A stretch of DNA of 64,000 nucleotides from Poa pratensis (GCA_947311845.1 CAMZMU010000075.1:19815366-19879365), one strand, 5' to 3'. Counted from the stretch's first letter, positions 34,811 through 46,719 are shown. Program-made: numbers and translations. Notes: generated by a model from the sequence alone, not told the origin.

Positions 34811-37353
34811 AGCATCCCCAAGCTTAGTTCTACTCGTCCTCGAGTAGGTAAAACGATAAAAACAAAATAATTTCTGAGGTGACATGCTACAATCATAATC
34901 TTGATCAAATAGTATTGTAAAGCACATGTTATGAATGAAGTGATCCAGGTCAATGGTCTATAGTTTGCTAGCAAGTAGATAATGAGCAAACAACTGAATC
35001 ATATAAGCAAAAACTTTTCATGAATAGTACTTTCGAGACAAGCATCAAAGAGTTTTGCATAAGAGTTAACTCATAAAGCAATAGATTCTAAGTAAAAGGT
35101 ATTTAACCAACACAAAGGAAGATTTAAGTTTCAGCAATTGCTTTCAACTTTCAACATATATATCTCATGGATATTTGTCAACACAAAGCAATATAATAAG
35201 TGCAATATACAAGCATATAAAAATTGTTGCACCAAAGTTGACACTAGTGTTTGCTTCTAAGATAGAAAGAAGTAGGAAAACTGACTCAACATAAAAGTAA
35301 AAGAAAGGCCCTTCGCAGAGGGAAGCAGGGATTAAATCATGTGCTAGAGCTTTTTAAGTTTTTGAAATCATATAGAGAGTAAAAATAAGTTTTGAGAGGT
35401 GTTTGTTAATTGTCAACGAATCAGAAAATGGAAAGTACAATATGACCCCTGCCAACCAGACTTTTAAGAGCGGCTCCCATGAAGGACGTTATTTCTACCA
35501 GCAAGGCAGATCATCCCTCTTTCTCTTTTGTTTACACATGCAGATATTTCACTGTTTGTCATTGCTTGACTGATAAATCAGGGCAAAAATGTGAAGAGAA
35601 TTAAGCGGTTAAAGTTGTAATTAATTGGGACTGGGCACCCCATTTGCCAGCTCTTTTTGCAAAATTAATGGATAAGCGGATGTATATGCCGCTAGTCCGG
35701 TGGTAAAGTCTGTTTGACAGTTGACATAAAGACATCCACCCCGTCCTCATGAGCTTGGTAAACATTGACACAAAATAGGAGTAATAAAGTTTGAATAGTT
35801 TAAAGGTAGCACATGAAAAATTTACTTGGAATGGCAAGGAAATACCACATATAGGTAGTTATGGTGGACACAGATGGCATGGATTTTGGCTCAAGGTTTT
35901 GGATGCACGAGAAGCATTCCCTCTCAGTACAGAGTTTAGGCTAGCAAGGTTATTTGAAGCAAACACAGGATATCAACCGACACAGCAAGACTTATATGAA
36001 AACATATTGCAAGCATTATAAGACTCTACACTGTCTTCCTTGTTAACCAAACCCTTTTACTAGAAAATATCTAGACCTTAGAGATACCAATCATGCAAAC
36101 CAAATTTCAACGAGCTTTACGGTAGTTCTTCATTAATAGGTTTTAACTACATGATACAAAAGCTTAAACATGAACTACTTGATAACTCAAAACAATTGAC
36201 AAGTATCAAATTATCCAATACAGTGATCTACAAGAATATGTAAGCTTTTTCCATTATACCATCTACCACATGCAACATTTTCTGTTCCAACCAAACACCA
36301 ATCAATTTATTTCAACATAAACTCTCCAAACAATTATAAGTGAAGCAAGAGAGTACTTTCTTTAAAAGAACTAACAGCTCTGAATAAGAGATGCATGCAA
36401 AACAGGAGCTAAAAGCATAGCAATAGCTAGATAAGAATACTCAACAAGTATAAGTGAAGAATAGGAGTATTCATATGAAAAAGCGGAGCGTGTCTCTCTC
36501 CCAATCAAGAATGCTGGGTCCAATCAAGTTGACCATAAGAAAAATAAAATACTGAAAATAAAAGCACACAGACGCTCCAAGTAAAGCACATATGATGTGA
36601 AAGAATTAAAATATAGTTTCACTAGAGATGACCTGATAAGTTGCTGATGAAGAAGGGGATGCCTTGGGCATCCCCAAGCTTAGACGCTTGAGTCTTCTTG
36701 AAATATGCTGGGGTGATCCATGGGAGCATCCCCAAGCTTAAGCTCTTCACTCTTCTTGATCACATTATATCATCCTTCTCTCTTGACCCTTGAAAACTTC
36801 CGCCACACCAAACTCAAAGTAATTCTCATTAGAGGGTTAGTGCACAATCAAAAACTCACATGTTCTATAAGGACACAAACATGACCGTTACTTTTAACAT
36901 TAGCTACTGCCACTGATGTTATGTGAAGCTCTTCACCCTAAAAAAGAATTCCACTCAACACTAGTAAAAGAGAGAATGCGAAAAATAAAAGACAGAATCT
37001 GTCTAAACAGAACAGTCCGCAAAGACGAATTTTTTCGAGGCACTTACGTTGCTCAGATCGAAAAACTTTAAACTAACGAAAGATGCGTACATATCTGAGG
37101 ATCACGCACAAAAATTTCAGATTTAAATAATTTTTCTGTGATTTTACAGAATTAAAACGGTGAACAGCAGAAATCTGTTCCTGCGCAGAAATCCAAATCT
37201 AGCATCATCTTCCTATTAGAGGCAATACTTGGCACAACAATGCGATAAAATAAAGATACAAAGGAATTGTTACAGAAGTAAACAACTCCTTGACTCAAAA
37301 AAAAAAAAATTGCAGAAATAAAATAATGGGTTGTCTCCCATAAGCGCTTTTCT
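34811..37353 (-). other. Non-coding interior of the Gypsy element
   Basis: About 2.5 kb, A-rich, with no RT or integrase motif in any frame. The phrase GCATCCCCAAGCTTA occurs at the LTR junction (34812) and again near 36671 and 36728. The first is the polypurine tract read on the other strand, so the internal two resemble extra polypurine-like sites. A plus-strand ORF at 35791-36021 is unrecognised. Confidence 0.6.
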
Positions 37354-38109
37354 TTAACGCCTTTCAGCTAGGCGCAGAAAGTAAGAATCAAGTGTTTCCA
37401 AGTGATGAAGCATCAAATCATCAAAAACTTCCTCAAAAACACAGCTTGTAACAATAGGCATTTTTGGTTCAGGTAATTCTTGGGAAGCAAATTTAAATAA
37501 TTCATTATGTGATTCACCCTCAATTTTATCAGTTTTAAGCACATTAGGGGGTTTTGGTTGAGGCACTTTTCGAACATACATGAATTTTTGCTCTTTCCCC
37601 ACAAAAGCTTTCTGCTTTTTAAACTTGATAGAGGAGAAAGTTGAACTTAGAGTATCCTCTAATTCACCTATCCTGAAGTTTTGATTATCATGGCCAGTGC
37701 TAGCTTCTAAAATAGCAATTCTTTTATTAATATCTCCCAGTGATTCATTAACTTTGCTAGAACTACCAAGCAAATCCGGCAAGTTTTTCTCCATGGACTC
37801 CAATTTTTTTATAACATCTTCCAAAGTAGTCTCAATTTTAAGATCATTAATAGGTGGTGTTCCTACCAAACTTTCAATTATATTGCGTGCTTCCAAAGCA
37901 GGAGTCCCCAGAAAGTTGCCTCCTGTCAGAGTATCTAGAACATACCGATACCAACTAGTGATACCAACATAAAAATTTCTAAGAAGGATCATGGTAGAAT
38001 ATTTTTTAGTACATCTACGGTGAGCATCACTGATCCTATACCAAGCATCTTTTAAACTTTCTCCACCTTGTTGCTTAAAGGACCGAACTTCAATTTCAGG
38101 GGTACTCAT
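37354..38109 (-). CDS. Gag-like protein of the non-autonomous Gypsy element
   Basis: An open frame of 251 codons starting at ATG 38109 (MSTPEIEVRSFKQQGGESL). The frame extends upstream to 38292, but that part overlaps the leader, so the internal ATG is preferred. It has a retrotransposon gag block (KDAWYRISDAHRRCTKKYS, then LLRNFYVGITSWYRYVLDTLTGGNF), followed by a Lys/Glu-rich, probably coiled-coil part (about residues 105-170). It lacks a CCHC knuckle and a protease. It would form or join virus-like particles; whether it is used in trans is unknown. The frame is uninterrupted. Confidence 0.75.
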   Translation of the reverse strand: MSTPEIEVRSFKQQGGESLKDAWYRISDAHRRCTKKYSTMILLRNFYVGITSWYRYVLDTLTGGNFLGTPALEARNIIESLVGTPPINDLKIETTLEDVIKKLESMEKNLPDLLGSSSKVNESLGDINKRIAILEASTGHDNQNFRIGELEDTLSSTFSSIKFKKQKAFVGKEQKFMYVRKVPQPKPPNVLKTDKIEGESHNELFKFASQELPEPKMPIVTSCVFEEVFDDLMLHHLETLDSYFLRLAERR

Positions 38110-38282
38110 TTTAGCAAAATTAAAACAAAACAGAAAGATAACAACTTGAAAATAAAAGTAACTAATTTTTTTGTGTTTTTGATAAATAAAGCAAACAAGA
38201 CTAAATAAAAATAAACTAAGCAAGACAATAACAAAGTAAAGAGATTGGAAGCGTGAAACTCCCCTTGCAGAAATCCTCTTGC

Positions 38283-38300
38283 TCCCCGGCAACGGCGCCA
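38283..38300 (-). other. Primer binding site, tRNA-Asp type
   Basis: Minus strand TGGCGCCGTTGCCGGGGA, 11 bases inside the 5' LTR. Confidence 0.9.
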
Positions 38301-38311
38301 GAAAAAGAGCT

Positions 38312-39871
38312 TGATTGCGTGGATCACACGTTCGTTGGGAGACCCCAAGAGGAAGGTATGAAGCAGTGTAGCAGCAGTTTCCCTCAGTATGAAACCAAGG
38401 TTTAATCGAACCAGTAGGAGCAAGAAATCACTTCTGAAGGTTGTTGGCGCGCTGACGTGGAATCTGCACACAACACAATCAAACTACTTTGCCCCAACGA
38501 AACAGTGAGGTTGTCAATCTCACCGGCTTGCTGAAAACAAAGGATTAAACGTATGGTGTGGAAAACAGTAGTAAATTGCAGAGAATGAAAAGGAACAATG
38601 TTTGCAGTTGGTTGTATTATCAGTGTAAAAGAATGGACCACAGTTCACTAGTGGTGTCTCTCCATAAAAGATAACTAACATGCTGGGTGAACAAATTACA
38701 GCTGGGCAATTGACAAAATATTGAGCGCATGACAATGCATATATATGACATGATGATTACTATGATATTCATGTGGGCATTACGACAAAATACATAGACC
38801 GTTATCCAACAGCGTCTATGACTAATAATCCACCGCCAGGTTGTCATCCGAGTTCCCCGTTGGTATTAAGTTGCAAGCAACGGATAATTGCATTAAGTAA
38901 TGTGCGTAATGTAAACAAATGCATTAGACCTAACGGCGCACCCTTAAGCTAAGCATCGGTTATTTTATCCCTAGTGGCAACAGCACATCCACAATCTTAG
39001 AAGTTATTGTCACTCTCCCAGATTACCGGAGGCATGAACCCACTATCTAGCATAAATACTCACTCTTGGAGTTACAAGCATCTACTTGGCCAAAGCATCT
39101 ACTAGTAACGGAAAGCATGCAAGATCATAAATAACATATAAGATAGATTGATAATCAACTTGACATAGTATTCAATATTCATCGGATCCCAGCAAACACA
39201 ACATGTAGCATTACAATAAGATGATCTTGATCATGATAGGCAGCTCACAAGATCTAAACATGATAGCATAAAGTGGAGAGACAACCATCTAGCTACTGCC
39301 ATGGACCCGTAGTCCAAGGATGAACTACTCACGCATCACTCCGGAGGCAGGCATGGTGATGTAGAGCCCTCCGGTGATGATTCCCCTCTCCGGCAGGGTG
39401 CCGGGAAGAGCTTCTGAACCCTCCCGAGCTAGGGTTGACGGCGGCGGCGTCTCTGGAACTTTTCGTGGATAATGGCTCGGGTATTTAGGTTTTCGCGTCG
39501 GAAGAATAAATAGGCGAAAGGGCGGCGGCTGGAGAGCCGTGGGCCCACACCACCCCACGGCGCGGCAGGGGGGCCCCGCGGCCCCATGGTGTGGCTGCCA
39601 CGTGGCTCCCCTCCGTCTCTCCTCTGGACTCCGTGTTCGTGTTGGAAAAATAGGAGGTTCTGTCCAAGTTTCGTCCAATTCCGAGAATATTTCCAGACTA
39701 GCTTTTCTGGAATACAAAAACAGAAAAACAGGAACTGGCACTGTGGCATCTTGTTAATAGGTTAGTCCCAAAAATGCATAAAAATGTTATGAAGTGTATA
39801 TAAAACATGTAACAATTGGTATAATATCAACATGAAACATCAGAAATTATAGATACGTTTGAGACGTATCA
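38312..39871 (-). repeat. Gypsy 5' LTR
   Basis: Partner of 33236-34810. Differences include a short deletion near 38442 (GTTGGCGCGC in place of GTCAGTGGCGCGC) and loss of GGGGTC near 38638. Confidence 0.95.
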
Positions 39872-40042
39872 ACCTGCTGCATCGATTCATATCAGATCGT
39901 ACATTGACATTCTCCAGTGCTACACTCGTACTATAAACTATCTGTCTGAAATTATTTTTCAATGATTAATTGGGTGTTTTGAACGTTGTAGGGAAACAAA
40001 GATGTCATGGATTTGCTAGATGCTAACTTGAATGGATGAAAG

Positions 40043-40285
40043 AGACGCACTCACTTCCGAATCGATGAACATTTTGGCTTATCGCATTAGATGGAAGTGT
40101 ATACTGCTCAGTGCTCACTGTAACCATGATTATCCTTCAACGTTATGTATCACTATGTTCTCTAGTTCAATATCAATTCTGTATTGACCAAAATATTTTC
40201 TGAAATTTGCTCTCAGTTATACTGCATCAAATTTGCTCTCAGTTATCACAGTATATTGCATCGTATTTACTGGCTAAATTTGCTA
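40043..40285. other. Probable 3' flank of the FAR1-like pseudogene
   Basis: AT-rich sequence after the last exon-like piece, ending at the Stowaway element. Nothing further is recognised. Confidence 0.4.
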
Positions 40286-40407
40286 CTCCCTCCGTCCACA
40301 AATAAGTGTCTCAAGTTTGCTAAAAAGTGGATGTATCTAGACATATTTCATGTATAGATACATTTACTTTTGGGTAAACTTGAGACACTTATTTTTGGAC
40401 GGAGGAG
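40286..40407. mobile_element. Stowaway (Tc1/Mariner) MITE
   Basis: 122 bp with TIRs CTCCCTCCGTCC and the complement of GGACGGAGGAG. It is flanked by the TA duplication (40284-40285 and 40408-40409) and folds along its whole length (AATAAGTGTCTCAAGTTT against AAACTTGAGACACTTATT). This is the classic Triticeae Stowaway type. Confidence 0.95.
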
Positions 40408-40869
40408 TACTAAAATTCCTAAAAAGGAGCTTCTAGCAATCCGCTACTCACCTCTGCCATTGGAGCTTGCATCAAGCTCCCAGATATGTCGAACCAGCCA
40501 GGCGGCTAGCGCCCAACGGCCCCTCCCTCTCTCCTTGCATCAAGCTCCCAGATATGTAGAGAAGCAACGCCAGCGCGCCCAGCATCACGACGCCCCGTAC
40601 GCCCAGCATCCTATGGCAGCTAGAAGACTCCGTCCAAGCGACCAAGCCTAAGCGAAGGGGATAACTGGATAAGGCAGCTTGCTTTGTACGGAGCTATTCT
40701 AGCCCTGGCCCAAACCCATGCCTAGACCGTGTACGAATCGATTCCACCCGTTGCCCCGCGTGTGGTAAATAGCTGCCACGTAGCGTCGGACGAAAATCTT
40801 ACGCAGAAACGTCGTATGTATAGCAGCGCCGTTCTTACAAATCCCTCTTATCTCTAGAGGAAAATGCAA
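40408..40869. other. No gene seen; short duplication
   Basis: The phrase TTGCATCAAGCTCCCAGATA occurs at about 40467 and 40536. No gene is recognised. Confidence 0.5.
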
Positions 40870-41695
40870 TTTTTTTTTTTTTTGAACACATCCTCTTGTA
40901 TTCATACCAAAGAAGATAGCAGTACAGAAATACAGTGGTACAAATACAAGTACAGGACCAGCAACACCTTCCAGCCGCCGACGCCGTCGCCGAGGGGAAG
41001 ACGCCAGGCCGCCTATCAACCCAAGACAGAGAGCACCTCCACATTAGAAAAGACCGCAAATGCCGTCCGCCGTCAGACGCCGGAACTGAGCTCGATGAAA
41101 GAGAACGGCCATGGCGCTTCCCGTCCTCGATCCGGAAGCAGACGCCGAAGAATCCGCTTAAACCGCACCGACGCCGCGAACCTCCAACCTGCGGAGCACA
41201 CACAGCAGCACTCCAGCTTCCCCCCTCGCCACCACGGCCGGCCGGGAAGCTGAGACGCGCACCGGCATCTCCAGCTCCAGAACAACCCCCAGAAGCTCCA
41301 CACGAGGGCGAGCACACCTCGCCGCCGCGAAGATGGAGACAGGGACAAAAGGGCCAAAGCCAGATCATCACCTTCGCCGCGACGACCTCGCCGAAGCCAC
41401 GAAAACCCGCCCGATCCGTAGATCGACGAGCACCACACGCCAGCAGCACGCAGGCACCGCCACAGAGGACGAAGCCGAGGTGGAAGACGAGCTGCAACAC
41501 CCTTATTCCACGAACGCGACGCCGGCTCCACCCCACCGCCGCCACCGAGAAGACCTAGGCTACTCTGTACACCTAAACACTCGCACGGTCGAGATCCAGC
41601 GCTTCCCCCGTCTCACAACGCCACGCCGGCGCCGGAGACGAAGGGAAGCGGTGGAGTCGCCGCGAAACCAGAATCGCCTCCTTTTCGCCTGTGGC
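40870..41695 (-). mobile_element. LINE/SINE-type insert with poly-A tail (minus strand)
   Basis: A 14-T run at 40870-40883 is the complement of a poly-A tail. It is followed (in reverse) by an ACAAGAGGATGTGTTC end and a GC-rich body rich in CCGCCG. The arrangement resembles the smaller insert at 57823-58187. Long overlapping frames (40835-41545 minus, 40935-41558 plus) come from base composition. I could not find the target duplication, so the upper edge is uncertain. Confidence 0.5.
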
Positions 41696-42665
41696 TAATG
41701 TAGCAGAACTTAATGTGAATGAAATCACATGCACAGTTAAAGAGTCAAAGAATCATAAAGATACTAAATGAATTTATTGTCCCACCATTTATACCCCTCT
41801 TAAGTGTATTCCTCCTACTATATTTTTCTCCGGCAACTAATGCTACTTTGTCAAGGGATTACCAAGTTGCTACTGCCGTCAAGATTCCATCCGCGCCGGT
41901 CTCCATGTGTCAAAAGTCCGTGCCCAGGAGACCATCTTCTACTTGAAGGCAAAAGTATACTCCCTCAATGTTTCCTTTGACCCCTCGTTGCAGCACGATG
42001 AATTGGAAACATAACTGGTTGAAAATCATAAAGTGCTTTCAATTTGAATAACACCGCGCTCGTTTTTCATAAAATGGGTGGTTAGTTTAAACATGAAAGC
42101 AAACCTTATAAGTCTAATGGAATGTGACGTTTTTTCACCACAAATCGGGTGGGGAAACCTGGCATGAAGAAAATGAGAGACATGCCGGCCCCTCAATTTA
42201 TATATATATATATAATATAATATATATATGCCTTCCAATTCCAGAGCGTTGCATGAAGAATGATAAGTTCACGCTAACAAAAGCAAAAAGGATGTTCTGA
42301 CTGGTCCGGAAAGTACATGTCCGGGGCATCAAAGGACAGTACCTGTTTTCTGAGTGCACAGTATCTATCGTCATGTTGAACAGTACCTGGTTTCTTTTGG
42401 TAAAACATAAATATTTTATTCTGATGAACAATTCATTAATTTTATCCTGGCTCAGCACAAAGCATTGTGGCCCAGTGTTACGTTCCGTGGTGGCAAGTTG
42501 TCTTTCCCTCGAAAAGCTATGAAAAAAGTTCCGTGGGAGGCACGCAGGCGCGTAATGCTGCAAATCGCGTTGTCAGAGTGTATTAATTAGTCAATAAAAG
42601 GTTTGTGCTGCTCACTGAATCAGTATATAAGACCCATTCGTGTCAAGAGGATTTATTCCCGTACA
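41696..42665. other. Intergenic DNA with AT microsatellite and F-box 1 upstream region
   Basis: An AT dinucleotide run lies at about 42199-42230. From about 42400 the sequence is a paralogue of the region upstream of the second F-box gene (46395-46521 and 48477-48632), including CACTGAATCA and a TATA-like TATATAAGACCC at about 42624. Confidence 0.6.
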
Positions 42666-42685
42666 GCATCCCGAGTCCGCCGTCG

Positions 42686-43975
42686 ATGGCGACCAAGGGA
42701 CCGAGTCGCCGCCACCGCCGGCGCCAAACCAAGCACAAGAGATCGCCGAGGAGCGAGCTCATCCCGTCAGGGCCAACGAGCGTCCACCACATTCCCGACC
42801 ACCTCCTGGAGCTGGTTCTTCTCCGCGTGGGCTCTTCTTTGGCCCTGCTCCGTGCCGCGTTCGCGTGCAAGCGCTGGCGCCGCATCATCGCCGACACCTC
42901 GTTCCTGACACGTTTCCGCTCCCTCCACGCCCCACATGTCGCCGGCCACTACCACATCGTCGACCCCACTCACGACGACCTGCCGCTCGACGGGAACAAC
43001 CAGGTCTTCGTGCCCGACACCTCGACAGCCGACTCCCTCGACAGACGCCACTTCTCCCTCGATTTCCTCCCGGACCTCGACTGGGAGCTCGGTGATAGCC
43101 GCGAGGCCTCCTCCTCCTATACAGGTGGAAATTATTTCATGTACATGAGGCAGAGCGAGCTCCAGTTCCCTGACATGATTGTCTGCGACCCGCTCACACG
43201 CCGTTACCAGGGGATCCTCTACTGGGATGAGATGTACTCCTCCCGGTGCCTCGGCCTGTTTTCCTGCTCGACGCGTTTCCGTCGACGAGACGGGCAGTGG
43301 CTGCATCAGTATGTCGAGCTTTCGGGTGTCGTCGTGGTCTACGGAAGCATGTTTTCGAGGATGGCCGGGCGCTCCTAGTGCCTGTGTGTTCTCCTCGGCA
43401 ACGACGGCGGCTGGCAGCAGCGTCCCCATTCCAGAGTTACACTTGATCAGCTTCGTCGGCGCGCGTGTTCGTCTCTCTACTGGCGCATGGAGCGCGAGGG
43501 GGTGGTGCTGGCTCTCGACGAGACCACCATGGAGTTCTCGCTCGTCACGTTCCCCCATACCGTCGTGGGGATGCCGGATGATCTTCGACATTCCGAGTCA
43601 TCGGCAGCCACGACGCCGTGGTTCGTGTCATCCGCATCATCAACAACGGAGACCTCAGGGTGTTTGTGAAGCTAAAAGGCAGGGCGAATGGGTGGCAGAG
43701 AAGCTCGTAAGCCTGCCGGAGGCGACCAGCGGCTGCCGGGCGCGGGGAGACGTACTTCCAGGGACCAGCCAAGATTGTCGCGGCGAATACCAGGTACATC
43801 CTCGTGGCGCCGCACGAAGAGGAGAACTGGATTGTCTCCATCGACCTCCAAACGCTGGAGGTGGACCGGCGCACGAGAGGAACAGCTACGCAGGTGCGGC
43901 GTACCCGTACGAGTTGCCATGGCCACCTGCCTTGCACGCTTGCCGTGCGGCCGGTCGCCAGCGCCGCAATAGGAT
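42686..43975 (+). pseudogene. F-box protein pseudogene, copy 1
   Basis: The ATG at 42686 opens 230 intact codons to 43378. Residues 33-75 are an F-box (HHIPDHLLELVLLRVGSSL, then LLRAAFACKRWRRIIAD), which in working genes binds SKP1 of an SCF ubiquitin ligase. After CLGLF (near 43262) the frame is lost; the rest of the family's substrate-side domain (ETGSGCISMSSFRV, LALDETTMEFSLVTFPH, ENWIVSIDLQTLEVDR, YPYELPWPPALHAC) is spread over three frames to about 43975. Several separate one-base slips are implied. A truncated F-box protein could still be made from the first 230 codons. Confidence 0.8.
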
Positions 43976-44819
43976 TAACATGTTGTTGATGTTTTAAAAT
44001 CTGTACATGTATGTATGAAAGCTGACAATAATCAAATCACAACTTTGGATGTGAGGACTGTTCTATTCCTTTTAAATATATCTGAATCGCATTCATTATA
44101 AGAAATTTCTGAATAAAGAATGAAAATCGGTAAGTTGCTGAATAAAGAATGAAAATCGATAGAAGATATTTTTAAGCGAAAACTAGATTGTGGGCCGAGT
44201 AACATGCTCATACGGGGATCGTTTCAAGCGGAAACTAGGTCGTGGGCTGAGTGAAATCGGTAGCCCACTAATTTTTTTGCTATCTTTTGTTTTGAAATAT
44301 CCAAAGGGTACAGAAAATACTGATTTTTTTAATCGTCCTCTTTTTTTTTTTTGTGGCAAAATGGGCAATTCAAAAAGAAGTATCTTCTATAAAAATGGAA
44401 CATTGTTTGTCGACCAAAGCATCAAGGTGGCTTGGTATTGAGATTTTATATATAAGAAACAAATGTTTGTTGAGTAAATTGTGTTCCAGCTGCTCCATGA
44501 GACGAGGTTTGGCATGAATTATTGCATAATAAGAATCTTGGTGATAAAACGCTATCTCGCATGACTCGCCCTTTTGTAAGGAACTAATGCGGGTAAACCC
44601 AAGTTTTTTTAACAAGGTTCATTTCTTAGTGGTAATGGACAAATGTCTCGGTTATGGGAAATCCTTGGCTAGATAATGTTTCTCTATATATTCAATATCC
44701 ATCGCTTATAATATTGTGTGAAATAAAGATATTTATGTCATTGACGTTTAACTCTTCGGAGAGGTGGGGACAAGTGATTTCATGACTGAACCTAGTTTAG
44801 AAACTAATGAATGTATTGT
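43976..44819. other. No gene; two short direct repeats
   Basis: TGAATAAAGAATGAAAATCG occurs twice at about 44112 and 44140. A segment like AAGCGGAAACTAGGTCGTGGG occurs at about 44175 and 44227. No coding region was recognised. Confidence 0.5.
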
Positions 44820-45763
44820 TTATGGAGAAGCCTGATACTTTCAAATGGGATTTGTATACAGCTATTTATTTTTGGAAATCAATGTACTTGGAGCTGATGA
44901 ATGGGCATGCTACATTGTCACGCTTAAGATAATAATCTTTAGGTTGTTCCTTAGAAAGTTGCGTCGTAGTAAGGGCAGTCTTGCCAAAAGGAGATGGACG
45001 GGGTGTGACAAATACGCTTTCTTACTTAGAGGGGTCAGTTGAGCATGTGTGTACTTCATGTCGTTTTGTCTATCTAATTGGGCAGGCTTTCAGTTTACTT
45101 GTCATACACCACCTCGAACCAATATAAACTAATATGTTTGGTAGTTGCTTATATGAGATTGATAAGATAACTAAACCTTGAATTCATGTTGGATTTTGTG
45201 CTTTAGTTTGGGTGATCTGGAATTGCCGAAATGATGTGGTGTTTAACAATCTGCTCATTTCGTGCAGGTCATTCATAGAGCTACATACAACATTCACATG
45301 TGGATTTCCTCTTTCCTGTGGAGCAGCAGCAACATATGAATATTGGGTGCAATTGGCTGACGGAGGGTATACGAGCTATCTTGGTGGCTGGCGGCATTTT
45401 CATTGACTGCAAAATGTATAGAAGCTTTGGTTTATCCGTATTCCACTGGGCTGGTCCATGTGGCCACCTTATGTGATACATAAATTGTACTTAGTGGAGC
45501 GGGTCACCGCCTTATCCGTATTCCACTCGTGGAGCGGGACACATTTGTTTTGTGTTTGTGTGGTTGGCGCCTTTGATCGCTGTCGACGGTGTGGTTGTTC
45601 TCATGGTGTTCTCTAGTCTCGAGTGGGCATTACCGTGTGGTGAGAGTGGACGTGGCCCTGGTGTTCTTGTATGGTTTTCACCCGTGTTTTTCGCTAATTA
45701 ACTGGGCACCTTCTTCTTAATTAATGGATAATCAAAAAAAATTGCCTTTGTTTCAAAAAAAAA
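44820..45763 (+). mobile_element. LINE 3' end, degenerate (ORF2 tail and poly-A)
   Basis: Remnants of a LINE ORF2 C-terminus are readable: PDTFKWDLYTAIYFWKSM, a CSLESCVVVRAVLPKGDGRG region of zf-RVT type, NMFGSCLYEI and VWVIWNCRNDVVFNN (45212-45256). They are followed by a 3' UTR ending TTTC and a poly-A run at 45755-45763. There are many stops. The 5' edge is not fixed. Confidence 0.65.
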
Positions 45764-46394
45764 TTGTACTCTTTGTATTTCGTAATTTTTGCAATAAAAT
45801 CAGTGTGAGTGTATCCTTTCGATGCAGAGGGACGATGTTCCCCTTTTGAAAAAACAAGATGCCATATATCTACATAGTATCTTAAACGAAGACTAACAAA
45901 TTACTTCTGAAGGTTTATTCCCCATGATTACTTACCTGGTGTCATTCCTCTTCTGAATCAGCACTAAAAGCTTTAAACAAATAATACGTCCCACTTTCTT
46001 CAAGGCAGTTAAATACGAAACTCAGTTATTTTCTCAAGCGTTTCTATACCTCAAGTTCGTGTCTTAAAATGGATTACATACAGGCATTGCGATCTGTGCA
46101 GATCAAATTTTACCATATATTTTTGATATCTCAATGTTTTGAATAATTTTACTATCTTCATCAAATCTCAACGGGCGCGGCTCTTTCATGGTCTTTAAAG
46201 AGAGGAAAGAGAGAAGCAGGACTCGGGAAGATGAGATGCGCCTGCCATAGACTGGTTGAGGAAAATACATGTGCATGGTGTGCGTCTAAAATGTACAGTG
46301 CAAGTCTCAAACAAAGATTAAAGGTTGTCTTTGTGGAGAGGCCGCGTTGCTCCGCATGATGCACGATGTATCTGTTGTGAGGGAATAAAGGTTG
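45764..46394. other. No gene seen
   Basis: AT-rich DNA between the LINE tail and the F-box 2 upstream homology. No feature was recognised. Confidence 0.5.
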
Positions 46395-46521
46395 TCTTTT
46401 GATAAAACATATAAATGTCTTTTGGTAAAGCACAGTGACCCAGTGTTAAGTTCCGTGGTGGCAAGTTGCCTTTCCCTCACAAAGCGAAGGAACAGAACTC
46501 CATGGGAAGCACGCAGACGCG
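46395..46521 (+). promoter_or_regulatory. F-box 2 upstream homology, left part (interrupted by the MULE)
   Basis: It aligns with about 42400-42550 upstream of F-box 1 (GTTCCGTGGTGGCAAGTTG, TTTCCCTC, a GGAAGCACGCAG-type phrase). The match stops at the MULE target site 46513-46521 and resumes at 48477. Confidence 0.75.
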
Positions 46522-46719
46522 GAAAATCCAATGCCACAACTAAGATGATGTCCGCATACTATCCTAGCCGTTAACCGCTGTTGGAGATTCGTGTGCACTG
46601 TTGACCGAATCAGCGGGGGACCCACATGTGTGTAGATTATCCTCGTTTAACTGTTCTGGAGAGAGAATTATTCAGGGTAGTTTAGGCCAGCTCATTTCAC
46701 ATATCTGACCGCCCCACCT

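Larger units (their letters stand above)
33236..39871 (-). mobile_element. Full-length non-autonomous Gypsy LTR retrotransposon (gag-like only)
   Basis: Two nearly identical LTRs, 33236-34810 (1575 bp) and 38312-39871 (1560 bp), with TSD ACCTG, enclose 3.5 kb. The primer site TCCCCGGCAACGGCGCCA (plus strand, 38283-38300) is complementary to the 3' end of tRNA-Asp, as in many Triticeae Gypsy families. The only substantial gene is a gag-like ORF next to the primer site. No protease, RT, RNase H or integrase was found. The LTRs differ by a few small indels, indicating a recent insertion. I cannot fix the family name. Confidence 0.92.
29290..40042 (+). pseudogene. FAR1/FRS-like transcription factor pseudogene, split by two retrotransposon insertions
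   Basis: FAR1/FHY3-related proteins are domesticated MULE transposases that act as nuclear transcription factors. The order of the family is visible: N-terminal ATG exon (29290), FAR1 DNA-binding domain (about 29425-29830), MULE transposase domain (about 29908-30640), SWIM zinc finger (about 30690-30800) and a basic C-terminus (32646-32888, GRPPSKRKESKVDQV). Downstream exon-like pieces lie at about 32930-33000, about 33061-33125, 33215-33235 with 39877-39900, and about 39991-40037. It is broken by stops at about 29404 and 29453, frame changes near 29510, 30365 and 30620, and a missing segment of roughly 150 residues before LLGCGLLSNEDTDTF. Retained introns mean it is not a processed copy. A solo LTR and a full Gypsy element interrupt it. 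Confidence 0.85.

Noticed and set aside
34811..37353. Hidden pol genes in the Gypsy interior
   Set aside because: No YVDD/FxDD-type RT motif, HHCC or DDE integrase block was seen in any frame.
40835..41558. Long overlapping ORFs on both strands (236 and 207 codons)
   Set aside because: GC-rich retroposon body with a poly-A tail; no domain on either strand. The openness follows from base composition.
45212..45406. 64-codon ORF as a separate gene
   Set aside because: WNCRNDVVFNN is the LINE ORF2 C-terminal text, followed by a LINE-type tail.
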